DNA of 64,000 nucleotides from positions 327,501 to 391,500 of the forward strand of contig JALJCS010000052.1 of assembly GCA_023055355.1 (NCBI GenBank). Direction: 5' to 3'. This document shows positions 46,329-57,894 of the stretch, piece after piece. Made by a program: the position numbers and the translations under genes. Numbering within the stretch: the first letter of the stretch is position 1; the number at the start of each line of letters is the position of its first letter. The notes below the pieces were generated by a model. The model made no database searches and was not told the DNA's origin. It saw only the letters and a program-made list of their open reading frames with translations. Source of the DNA: Agelaius tricolor (Eukaryota > Chordata > Aves > Passeriformes > Icteridae).

Positions 46329-48629
46329 CATTTCATTGTTGGCTGCACAGTTTAGAAGCTTCAAAATAAAAGGCAATTGCAGCATGGCCTCTTCATTTTA
46401 GAAAGTTTTCTGGGCCATCAGCTGCTCAACATGTAACTTGCACCCACTGAACTGCATTCAGCTTCCTGGAGATATGCACTTTCCCTCAAGATCTAGGTAC
46501 CATCTTGCACTCGAACGCTTGAAGATCCCAAACCGCTTCAAAATGTCCAGCGGCTGCTCTCAAAGAAAAAGTCCTACAACAAAAAGGCAGTGCTGGCCAT
46601 AACGGTCCCTTTGCAGTCTGTCAACCAAACGAAACATACTAGCGATTCTCACGTACTTTCTCAATGATACATATACGTGCATCAGCACATTCTCTCAAAG
46701 TGACAGAGACTATCGCTACAGCCAAGCGTTTTCAGCTGCACTTCTGACTGACAGATGTGCCAGGACAGAAGGCATTTGCCAACCTACCCTCTTTCCTGTG
46801 CAACCGGACATTGGCAGCGCAAATATTTTCACATTCTTTCATTGTGGCCATGTCCAAAGCAGCTAAAGATCACACAGGTGGAAGTGTCAAGACAGAAGAT
46901 GTTCTCAAAGTAACTCCTTTTTTTTCTAAACAGCTTTTAAACTGCGCACAATGCTTTGTATCTTCTTTCCCACACAGACCTGCCCTCACTTTTTCACACT
47001 CACATCTTTGTTGCAAACATCCAGCAGCTGTTTGCGTAGAAAAAGGCTCTAGAAATAAAAGCGAGACTTGGGCTGCACCTTCTGCCTGCCCTGTGTAAGC
47101 CACATCAAGCTCACCAGTGCGCTCTGTCCTTCCCTTTTCCGCTGCAACTACCATTGTGTTCTCTGGATCTCGGAACCTAAAGGTAGGCACATTTGTTTCC
47201 ACAGAAGGGCCATAGGTAGCAGCACAAATAGCTCTCACTGAACTTTAATCCTTACCACTGCCACCATGAGTTTGGTTGGTAGGCCAGTAGGAGTCATGCT
47301 CCTTTTACAGCTGGTATGCGGCAGCCACCAGCCCAGTGCTCTTCGACTCTTGTAACCAATGCTGCTTTTACTCTCCCGGAGGGGATTAGGCATCTGTTTC
47401 TCACACAGATCATTGTGGCAGCAGCCAACGGCTCTAGTGCGCTGCTTCTGCCAAAAGACACTGGGGCCAGGCACTTACCTTCTCAGCACTACGTAGCCCC
47501 GTATTCTGCGTCTCTTGTCGTCCAGATCATACCGCAAAGCGTTTCACAGAGAAAAAATGTGCCAGGACAACAAGCTTGGCTGAAGTGTACCCCTGAAACT
47601 GGTGGAAGTTTGTATTTGCACCACATTCAAGGGGCAGTCCTCTTTCCTATACAACCTGCAAACTGCTGTCTGTTCGCAGTGCCCTCTGCCCGCTCCTTCT
47701 TACCTTGAAGTACCATGCCAAAGAGGGCTCTGTGCTGAGGTCTCAGAAGAAGAGGGAAGCAGATGTGTTTGTAAAGTGGACTGTCTGTTAGTCACTTCCC
47801 TCTTCAAAGCAGCGTGTTCCATGCCAAGCAGACAACAAAGCAACAAAAGATGAGTGTGACTCTGCAGTCAAATCCTGCAATGTTCCCAGAAGTGAATTTC
47901 TCTCTTCTATAGGACTGACTTGTATGAAGTGGCGTGGTTGTTTCCTTCCATTAGAAGGGAAACTCATCTAGCCAGGCTTCATCACCCCCTGCATCTTTTG
48001 GGGTAGTTCTTGGAAGAAAATAGATAGCAACTTTTCCACTCCACATGATTCATGTTTCATTCTCTTCCTTCTGTACTTCAGGGAACAAGCTATCAATTCC
48101 CTACTCTTTCTATGAAAAGGCATGAAGCTATTAATTAAATTCCCATAGATATAATAAGGAATCAAAGTCTTTTATGCCTGAAGGGCAGGCCCTTATGGTA
48201 TGAAAAGTATGGATTGTCAAGGGTGGAAGAAGATCTGTATGAAAAGGGAGAAAGCCCAGAAGCATGCAGGGATTTTCAGGTACGAAAGGGAAAAAGACAT
48301 TAAATTGTCAAGGGAAAGAAATTGAAAGAGGGAGGAGGGAGAAGGGAGGCGGAGGAGGCAAATGCTGCCTTTGAGGCAGCTGACACAAGGACCGTCAGCC
48401 TCATGAGTAAACAAGAAAACCAAATGAAACTTCACAGCAATCTCATCCACAACTTAGTGGACAAATGTGCAAACCCATTTCTTCATTTATTATGTGTCTA
48501 ATATATAGAGAGATGTTCTTCATTCTGACAGAATTTTCAGGGAGCAAGCTAGTGTAAGGCACCTGGAACCAATGGTGTATTGGAAATGGCCAACATGCAG
48601 AACACGCTCCATCCTGAACGCTACCACAG
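46329..48629. other. No recognisable feature
   Basis: No gene recognised. It has further copies of the gtgccaggacag word (46755, 47560) and many short frames. Likely an old, diverged repeat field. Confidence 0.45.
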
Positions 48630-49014
48630 CAGAATCACAGGATCATAGAATGGCCGGGGTAGACAAAGACCTTAAAGGCCATCTAGTTCTCTGACATGGG
48701 CGGGGACACCTTTTACTTGCTCAGGTTGCTCAGAGCCCCATCCAGCCTGCCCTTGAACACCAGGTTGGGGTGTCCATAACTTCTCCAGGCTCTCTGTGCC
48801 AGTGCTTCACCACCCTCACAGGGAAGAATTTCTTCCGAGTATCTAATTTCAACCTGCCCTCTTTCATTTTGAAGCCATTGCCCATTGTCCTGTCTCCAGA
48901 GTTGCTAATGAAGAGTCCCTCTCCTGCTTCCCTTCAGATATTGGAAGGTGTTGTGAGGTCTCCATGCAACCTTCTCTTCACCAGGCTAAACAGCCCTCAT
49001 TCTCTCAGCCTGTG
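48630..49014 (-). mobile_element. CR1 LINE 3' end, antisense
   Basis: The plus strand starts agaatcacaggatcatagaa and continues with ctcagagccccatccagcct, then accaggctaaacagccctc, all reverse complements of CR1 3' landmarks. It ends at the LTR beginning at 49015, which inserted at or next to the CR1 5' end. Confidence 0.9.
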
Positions 49015-50220
49015 TGTCATGGCTTGACACTGGGACAATGCCAGTGCCCCCATGAGTATACTCTCTCCCTGGTTTCTGCTGTGAGATGTGACCAGGAATA
49101 AGCAAAGCAGGCTCCCACTTAGGGAAAAAAAAATAATTATTAACTAAACTACAAGGGAAAGGAAAAGAAAAAAAAAAAAGAAACACACAAGGAAAATGAA
49201 AACTTCACAAATACATCTCCTCCTCCTCCTCCCCAAATTCCCAATACAATACATCCCCAAATCATCGACTCTTGGTCCAGCACCACCCTTCAGAATACTC
49301 AATCCTCAGTTCATCAAGAGGAGAAGAAGTCTTTCTTGTGCCAATGGTGACCTCTTCCTTTCATGTCCACTGCTCTCACCACTGAACACAGACCAGAGCT
49401 GCTTCTAGGGTCGACTTTTAAGGATGCTTCGTCCCACTGCAAAAAGGCACAGTCTCAACTTTGGGACATCTGTCCCCCCCATATTTTTCACCCCCTGGGG
49501 CCGAGGGGTACCCACACCGAACCCTCTTGGTCCTGAGGCATTGCCTCTCCCTAGAATGCAGTCCCTGTATCACAAGGAAACATGGCTCTGTCCATGGCTA
49601 CACACAAAGAGTCCAGCATAAGCTACTCCATCATCTCTTCCACCTGCCTTCTTCTCTATTTCTCTCGTGGCCCATTTCCTCTTATCTCCTCTATATCTCT
49701 CTTCTCATTCAACTCCAGGAGGATTAGCATTTTTCCATCATCCAAGAAAAGGGTTAAAAATCTGAGGCTCTGTCTGTCCAGAACTCCCATGGCTGCCCTG
49801 CCAGGCACCTTCTTGCACTCCCCTCTTCTCTTTCTCGGCCGGCCAAGAACAGGCACCAGCTCTCTCTCTATCTCTCCTGGGGGGGCGGGGGGGGGGGCTG
49901 CCCGATGCCTCTCAGTGCTCCTCCACCCTTCCATCCTGCAGGGGCCTTCACCTCCCTTCTGGCCAGGGACCCAGCCTACCTCACCGGGCCGGGTGGCTTC
50001 CCCTGCCCCGCCCAGCCCGCAGCCAGGCAGGGGAGATCTGAACCTTTCCCTGACCGGAACCCAAGAGAGCCTCCCAGGGGAGAGCCCTGCTTTTAACCCC
50101 GTGTTCTCAGAGGCGCATCCAATGTCCCAATGGCCACCTTAGGTGCCAATATTAAAATCTGAACATCCATTGGCCTAACCACAGCATCCCAGAAAACACA
50201 TTTCCTGTCAAACCACCACA
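49015..50220 (-). mobile_element. Solo LTR, 1.2 kb
   Basis: A perfect 5-bp duplication CTGTG lies at 49010-49014 and 50221-50225. The plus-strand ends are TGTCATGGCTTGACA and AACCACCACA, and on the minus strand it starts TGTGGTGGTTTGAC. A minus-strand ggggttaaaagcagg box (about 50090) could be a TATA element. It contains a poly-A run (49130-49180), a (CTC)n run and a G-rich block (49880-49900). Frames of up to 186 codons inside it are not genes. Confidence 0.92.
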
Positions 50221-50225
50221 CTGTG

Positions 50226-51865
50226 GGATATGCTCTTGTCCTGAATACTGAACTGCAGTATTGTCTGATGATTTTTTGAATCCTTTGAAGGCATTTTGAA
50301 TTCTTTTTCAGCCTTAAATTAGACTAAATAGCTTTGATTTGTGGGTATTGAGAACCAGAAATCACTGCCCTGGCTTGCCTTTTTTACAGCTCCTTTCCGT
50401 GGGAGACTCGCTGCAAACGTCACAGCTGGTGAGACAGTGGGCACACCATCATTCTGAAAGAGCTTTGCACAGTAAACATAGAGGAGGATTAAATATTGAA
50501 ATGCAGGTGACAGGAGCTGCCCAATGGACTCTGCTGGTGGAAATCAAATACTAGTCTAGTCTTTTGAATGCAAAGAATTCCTCCCAATGAGGCCAGACAG
50601 GCTTGTTTGCCTTTGAATCTGAGCATGTGGACAGTAGTGGATGGTCTACAGGTTGAAAACAGTGTAGATACTTCTCCTTTTTTTCAATAGTGGCTCAGAA
50701 ACTGAAAAGGCAGCTACAAAATGGTAAATACATCTCTACAGATTCAAAAATGGTTGTTCTTAAGTTGCATCTCCACCATAACAACAAATTGTTAGAACTA
50801 AAATACAGATGGGAATTTTATAGCTTCTCAGAAATGAAGCAGGAATTGGCCAATGGGCCTTAGCAGTAGCTACAAGTTTTTCAGCATGAGGCATCTCAAA
50901 AGTATTTTAACCGTACAGAACTTTTCTGTACTTTTGGCCTTTTATCTCAAGGATGCATCAAAAAAAAAAAGGAAAAAAACGCCAAGAAAAATAAAAAAGA
51001 ACAAACCCTACCAAATATATATATATATATATATATTACATGACTAAGATAATAAGCACAATCAGTAACATATATAGAAACAGAACCCATGGTTTTTAAC
51101 TTTCAACCTTGTCTTCTCAACACACTCTCGAAAATGGAATTGTTTCCCTATCTGCCTTGAAACATTTTGGAGCAAAAAACACTCTAAGGTCCTGATAGGT
51201 GTTTTGGTCAAAAATCCCTTCTTCTGGTTTTCTGTCCAGAAGCAGAGTAATGGAGGGGAAAGCTGGTAGCTGGCCAAAGGAGGTAGGAAGAGTAATCATC
51301 ATCCACAACACTGGGGCTAAAGAAATTTCCACAGAAAATTACCTGCCTTATTACTTGCTCATGTGGTGGGTTGAAAGCTCAGAATCTGTTTCCATGTTTC
51401 CCATCCCTCGAATGTTCTATTTCACAGAATTCGAGCCCCTCAAACTTCAGTCCTGCCAGAACAGCCTGCCACGTGCTGTCATAGGGGATCTGCTGATGCC
51501 CACTGACTCTTACCAGTCTAGTGCTCGTCACTGTTGCAGATCAAGAACTACTGAATAGTTCTGATGAATGCTCTTAGAGTGGTTGAAAACAAGGAAAGAA
51601 TGACTAGACATTTGTATGATCAAATCCCCTGATGGAATAAAAACATGCCAGGACAACAAGCTTAATAAATGTATTCATTGTCATAAGAAGGGAGATGAAG
51701 GGTCCAAAAGATTACTTGCATACTTACTGTTCTAAATCCCTTGTTATCTGGTAAATTGCAAAGGATGCCCGGCTTTCACCAAAATGCAAATCAGATTAAA
51801 ATGTGAAGCCTTACACTTTACTGGATATAAAACTTCATCATCCATTTTTAAATCTTAGAGATTGC
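50226..51865. other. No recognisable feature except an AT repeat
   Basis: (AT)n lies at 51014-51037, preceded by A-rich sequence. A copy of tgccaggacaacaagctt lies at 51647-51664. No gene recognised. Confidence 0.5.
51014..51037 (+). repeat. (AT)n microsatellite
   Basis: About twelve alternating at units. Confidence 0.95.
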
Positions 51866-51870
51866 GATGT

Positions 51871-52470
51871 TGTCCTGGTTTAGGGCAAATTTGGAGGAGA
51901 ATTTCCAAATTAGGGCCCCTCCCCGCAACTGGTTCGGGAAGGATTCCTCAGAGAGAAGTGGAACGAACCTGTTTATTTAATAGGCACAGCACCCCCCAGC
52001 ACGCAAAAGGAACAATTCCGGATGACACCGCTCTGAAAAAGATGACAAATTCAGAAAGTCTCTCTTGGGGGGGTGCTCACTCTCTTCTCAGTCCCTCCGG
52101 CGCTGGGCCAGCTGCTGCAGGCCACAAGGTGCAAACTCTCGGTGTTTCCCAGGTCCCAGTCCGGAGCAGGTTCAAAATGGTCAGTAAAAGGAAAGGAGAA
52201 ATGGTCCAGGAAGAAATTTGGACAGTTTAGCTAAACTAGCTAATGAGCAAAAGCAAGCAGAAGCAAAGCAAGCAAGAGTGAGAGAGAGCAAAGCGAAAAG
52301 CAAAAGCAGCAAAAGCAAAAGCTGCAGTCTCTGTGTCCCGCCAGGCTGATAAGAAAACCAAAACAAAACATTCCCTCTTCAGAGCCAGTCTTAAAGGTAC
52401 AGAACATAATATCCAACATTCACAGAACACATGAATGGGGATACAAGCATCATAACGTCACCCTAGGACA
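51871..52470 (-). mobile_element. Solo LTR, family 1 copy D
   Basis: Perfect 5-bp duplication GATGT (51866-51870 and 52471-52475). Ends are TGTCCTGG and CCTAGGACA, so the first and last six bases are inverted copies of each other. 600 bp, with no nested element, so it serves as the reference for this family. The minus strand carries TTAAATAAACAGG, a polyadenylation signal. An AAAGC-rich segment at 52240-52345 pairs in complement with that of copy C. Confidence 0.95.
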
Positions 52471-52475
52471 GATGT

Positions 52476-54362
52476 ATTTCCTATTAATACCTTAATATTA
52501 GTAAGGTTTAGAGCTGGAATTCAGAGGGAAAAGAAAGCTATTTTGAATTCATTCTATTCAATCATCTTGTCTGGACTGTCTCTTCCTGCTTTTCACTTCT
52601 GAAACTCTGTATGAAAGGCATAGAGTTCTGGATTAATTCTTTTCAACAGTTTCCCCTGTTATTCTTCTTTCAAGGCAAACCTGAAAAATCCACACTTTCT
52701 TTCCCAACCACTTTTAAAATTCCATTGAGAAGCAAAAAAAACCCCATCAAACAACTAAATCTCTGCTCCAATTTGTAGGAAAAACCCCCATGCCATTAAC
52801 TGCTTTCCTAACATTTTCTTTCTCTTGTATTAATATGGCAACCTTTTCTTGCTTTTATAGATTAGAACCAAATTCTTAAAGCTATAAGGAAACACAGGTT
52901 TACTGTAGCTGATTCTGAGATACAGTAGTCCAGCAAGGAGGTCAGACCTCAAAAGAAGCGTCTGTACAACAAGATTCAGCACAACGTTGAGACATATTAG
53001 CTATTGTTCAAGAAAAGCCGCCAAAATGAAACTGCTTAGACTTCTATCCTATCATGGGTGCCTGCTTCCAGAACCTGACCTATGTTGCTGGAAACTAGCT
53101 GCAATATGACTGCAAACAATGCTGTGAATGTAGGACATTGTTATTCTTCTCTTCCATTGAAAACCACAAGTGGAGTTGCGTCATTTTCTTAAAAATTCTC
53201 TATTTCCTTCCAAACTGGTAAAATAATGATAAATAAAGTGTTCTGTTCATACAGTTTAAATCTAATAATGTTCAAAATGAAAAAAAAAAAAAATTCATTC
53301 AGATATGGTCTGCAATAATAGAGCCGAGAGAAGAGGAACCAGTCTGGCCTACAAAATAAAGTGAAGCAGAATTTGGGAATTTGGAACACCTTACGATGTA
53401 ATATTTAAAGAAAAAAAAGAAATAAAATGTAACCTACCCAAACTCAATCAGTGATGCACCGACAGAGAAAAAAGAACTCATTACTACTAATATTTCTTTC
53501 ATTCTCAGACAAGAAGTTAAATTATCCTCTTGAATGCACGGAAGATTGTTGCGAAAGACAGCAGCCTTCTTCTTTACAACATATTCTTCGGAACTCCAGG
53601 AGACAAATCATTAGAGCGATGAGGCTCTTTCTCTCTGTAAAACTTCCAGAGCATAGCCAATATTATATTCCTTTAGAGATCCTCACCGCCCTGGGCGACT
53701 GGTGGATAGTCTACAGCTCCAGTACATCAGCCAGACGCTCTGCCTTATTTAGCATGGCTACTGCAGCAAGGACATCATCTCTACTGGCTTTCTATCCAAA
53801 ATACATGCAAGGCACAACAAAGAATATACCCAAAACACTGAGCACAGCCTATGGCCTTCAAAACAAAAATCTCACGATGGCAATACTGGATCTTCTGATC
53901 CAAACCATCGGGAAACATTTCTTTAGAGGCGAAAAAAGCTCCTGTTGATTGTACAAAAAATAGTGATGTAAACCAGAGTTGCATGACCCAGTATTTCTAT
54001 TGAACTGGAACTATTTTGATCAATATTATGGATCCATTTCTTTTCAGGGCATTTGGTAAAAAATGTAAAGTATAGTTTAAAAGGAATTATTGGATGCGTA
54101 CTAAGTACTAGGGATTAGTTAAGGTGTTGGTTTTGCATGGCTTGGTTTTTGGTGGGGAGGGAAGAAGCCAGCCACAGAAGTGAATCTTTTGTGAAAAGCT
54201 CCTAGAAGCTTCCTCCATGCCTGGCAAAGTGAATCCCTGCTTGGCACTAAGAACAGACATGCTGCTAAGCCAATTAGACAAGCAGTAATATATTTCAGAA
54301 GGAAATCAAAACTGCGACCAGTTAACTTTTAAGTTTGCTAATTTTTTGGTTGGCACCTCTTC
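52476..54362. other. No recognisable feature; one unassigned 165-codon frame
   Basis: A plus-strand frame at 53451-53948 (165 codons) is the longest here. It has no signal peptide, domain or motif I recognise. On the minus strand, 53600-53790 has partial frames with a helical look but also stops. I cannot decide between chance and an old processed pseudogene. Confidence 0.4.
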
Positions 54363-55017
54363 TGGTTTGAAAGCAAAACCAGCAAGAGATGCTGTCGCTG
54401 TTGCAGTGTGTGTTTTTGATTGTAATGCAGTTTGAGTAGTCAGTTTGATAATACTTCCTGTTTTGTGCTGTTGGAGCATATTTTATTATTAAGGGATTGT
54501 TCCTTTCCCCCCGTGTTGTTAGTTTTTGCCCTAGTTGTCCATCTCCCCAAAGACCTGCCCTTTTCTTCCCTTTTCCTCCTCCCACTGAATGTCAATCCCT
54601 CCCCAAGCCTGCCCCTTTCTCTAGAAACTTCCCTATCAATTTTATACTCTTCAAAACCCCATTGGTTTGTTTAAGTTATTCTCCTCCCCTGTAGTCCCCT
54701 ATTGGTTTAAACATTGTATTCCCCGCCTTGTGGTCCAGCCCCAGTTGCTCCCAGTGTGTTCAAGATTGTATCCTCCTCTGGGACCTCTCCCCATTTCTAA
54801 GTTGATGTATGCATTTGGCTCAGTGTCTTTGTGTCCCTGACCCTCCAGGGAAGAAACTCCTTTGGAAAACATACAGAAGACCTCTCCCTGTTCCTTGTCC
54901 CTGCCCTCGGCGCAGTCCTATCCCCAATGCAGTCCACCTGTGCCATAGAGCAGCTGTGCCCTACAGCTGCACCCTGGATTTGACAGCTTTCTGGGGGCAG
55001 CCCACTCTGGCTGTTGG
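54363..55017 (+). mobile_element. Possible LTR-derived segment
   Basis: Starts tggtttgaaagcaaaacc and contains several CCAAT-type words (cattggttt at about 54660 and tattggttt at 54700) and a GC-rich second half, as bird LTRs often do. I found no target duplication and no clear end, so the call is weak. Confidence 0.3.
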
Positions 55018-55589
55018 TGTCAGGAGCTAGTCGGTCTGAAGAAATCCAGCATGGCAGCAAGACTCCAAGTCAGAAATACAATTTATTAGGAAAAGGGGAA
55101 AAACCAAATACATGCAATGATACAAAAGAAAAACCACGGACAGAATACAACCTGTCACCCTGCTAGTTAGGGTGGTGGCAGCAGTCCGGATGAAATGGTC
55201 TTGTTGAAGTAGTGATCCTGTAGAAACCATCTGGTAGCTCTTATCCTCTGAAGCCCAGTGGGTGAGGGTGGCCGTTCCTCTAGGAAGCCAGTGGAAAGAC
55301 TGCTTGTGGTGTCCCAAAACTCAGATTATATCCAGCTGGGGATGCTTAGCTCCTGCCCCCTGGGCAGAGCATCTTGCAATGGGCTCAAATGGTTCTGAGT
55401 CATGCGGTGGTTCCTTGATTAGCCTTTAAACAGAAATGGCTCCTGGAGGGAGTCATCTCTGAATCATGTGGCAAGACATGGATGGCCCCGTTAAGAGATA
55501 AGGAGATAAGGAAAAAACGATGCCCCTCCCGGTTTCAGCAGCTCTTGAGGTTGGGAGCAGAAAACATTTTTATATTGTAGCCTAGGACA
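55018..55589 (-). mobile_element. Probable solo LTR without visible target duplication
   Basis: Ends TGTCAGGAGC and CCTAGGACA, so on the minus strand it starts TGTCCTAGG and ends CTGACA. A minus-strand TCCTAATAAATTG polyadenylation signal lies at about 55080. The TGTCCTAGG start resembles solo LTR family 1 but the rest does not align. Flanks gttgg and ataca do not match, so either one flank is rearranged or an internal part is missing. Confidence 0.6.
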
Positions 55590-56358
55590 ATACAGGATGA
55601 ATGCTTTTGCATTTGCAGGAAGCTTGTGTGGATTTGAAAAGCATCCTTCTAGCAGAGGCACAAAAGTATTCTCCTACCCTTTTAAATCATCTTCAAACCA
55701 AGCAATTCTCACAATAAGGTAGCGCATGAATGACTTGCAAGTGAGTTGAAGAAACACGGCAAAGATAAGTAGTGTTCAACTGCAGAGAATCGTTTAGGGA
55801 CACCATACCTTTATATACCTTTATATTTTAAATCAGGAAGCATGGATGGACCGTTTTTTTCCCCTTAGTTGACTACAGAACCAGCGGTCCCTTGCGGGAG
55901 GGTGTTTGGATTCAAGATGACACTGGCAGCTAAGAGCATGGCTACATAGAAGGTGCTACTTTGAGACCAGAACATTCAACTACTTCAAGGCAGATAGGAG
56001 AATAGCTGACTAGTGACAGCTCTGAGCAGAAGAGTCTGTGGCTTATCCTGTGGGAACAATAGTAAGACATTTCAATTGAAAAACCCCATTCATTTCCAAG
56101 GAGCAAACATCAGTAAAAATAAAAGGTCAAGCAAAGACACCCTAGTGCTCTTCTTATCAGAAGCATGTTCCTCCATATGAGAGTATTTAGGAAAGGACAG
56201 TCCATTCATAAAGAAAGGTGTGCCAGTTAGAAAACCTGTAGAACACTACAAGACAAACTCACCCAATATACATCCTCAAATGCAAAATGAAGAAATAATC
56301 ATTTCAAGCTTCCGTGGAATTAATTGCATTTTATTTGTTCTTTTCATTTCAGCTGCTC
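55590..56358. other. No recognisable feature; approach to the right duplication copy
   Basis: Nothing recognised. The similarity to the window start begins at 56359, only because the window begins there. The real left edge of the duplication cannot be seen. Confidence 0.55.
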
Positions 56359-57238
56359 TCAAGTTATTTTTTAAGACTGAATTTTATGAATTCAGCAAAG
56401 CTCTCTTTTTGAATGTCTGCATACCCCTATAAAACACTGAGGTGACAAAGAGAACGGCAGTGGAAGGAAACCTGGTCCACCTCCCCCTCCTTGAAGCTTT
56501 AGGCCAGCGAGTGATTAGAATTTAGTCACTTCATTTGCTTTACCAAGAGAGAATGTTTTCCAGCCTTTATCTTGCCTTTTGGAGCTGATTCACTTTGTAG
56601 TCATAAATTCTTGACTCAGTTGGTGAGAAACAATGGCATTACAGCCGTGGATGTTAAAGTGCACTGATGGGAAATGAAGTTTTCATCTTCAGGTCCTTGC
56701 TTCAGTAAATCTTCCAAATTCATCAGAAAGAAAGTTCCCAGACCGGTAATCCCCACTCAAATGACCTAATTCAAATAGTCTGTAGGCATAAGAGGCATCA
56801 AGCAGGTGCTGTCATCTGTTAGGGGAATACCCAGCCAGTACATGATTGTCTAGTTAGGCGGCAACAATTTTGGAAAGAATTTAGTTTTTTTTTGTATTGC
56901 AAGTGAATGGTCAATACATTTTATTAGTGGATACGGGTAAAAGAATGTCTTCTGCATCCTTTCAGAAGGGAAGCTTCCCTAGATCTAAAGCTGCTCAGCT
57001 CCATGATAGGATGCTTTGTCTGAAAAGGGAACTCAAGTCTTTGTCCTTTTGGATTGCTTCCATAGTTTTTCACTCACTCTTCAGGTAGCTGTTAATATGT
57101 TCTGTTATCCCTTGCAAACTTTTATGGGCATAGTCACTGAATTGGTACGTATTCCATGAAGTCCACGGGCCCTGTTGAGATGCAGCCACAGGTCTCAAGG
57201 GTGTTAGCAGATGTTATTCTGAGGCCACTCCTAATGAT

Positions 57239-57894
57239 GTTTGATGGATCATAGTGACTGAGGAAAGTGCCCAAAGACTGGATGAAAGCAAATGTCACCC
57301 ATCTTGGAAAAAGGCAACTAGGAGGACTTGGAAAAGTACAAGCCAGCCAGCCAGCGTCATTTTTATCCCCAGGAAGTTGATGGAGCAGCTATTGCTGGAA
57401 AGCATTGCCAGGCACATGAAGGAGGACAAAATAACCTAGTCAGCATGGATTTACCAGGGGAACTTGATGCTGAACAACTTTTTAAACTCCTCTGATGAAT
57501 CAACTTGCCCGGTAGATGAAGGGAATATTGTCTGCCTGGGCTTCAGGAAGGTTTTTGACATTTATCTAGGTGGCAGCACACATACATCCCAGAAGTGTGC
57601 AAAGAGGAGGGAACCAGTGTCTTTTCAAGGATGCTCAGTGAAAAGACAAGAGGCAGTAGGCACACACTGAAATACAGGAGATTGGCTCTGCACATCAGCA
57701 AATGATTTTTTACTGTGAGGGCGACTGAACCACGGCACAGACTGCCCAGAAAGATTGTGGAGCCTGGATCTTTGAAGACATTAAAAGTACACCCAGATAT
57801 AATCCTGGGCAAGAGGCTCTAGGTATCCTGGTTTAAGCAGGGGGGTTGGACCTGGTGAGCCCCACTGACGCCTTCCACTCTCGTTCATTCTGTG
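57239..57894 (+). mobile_element. CR1 LINE 3' fragment (duplicate)
   Basis: Twin of the fragment at 880-1535, with the same landmarks and truncation points, carried within the duplicated segment. Confidence 0.8.

Noticed and set aside
49582..50142. A 186-codon frame
   Set aside because: It lies wholly inside a solo LTR with a confirmed target duplication.
53451..53948. A possible gene or processed pseudogene of 165 codons
   Set aside because: No known motif on either strand. The minus strand has helical-looking pieces with stops. Kept only as an unassigned stretch.
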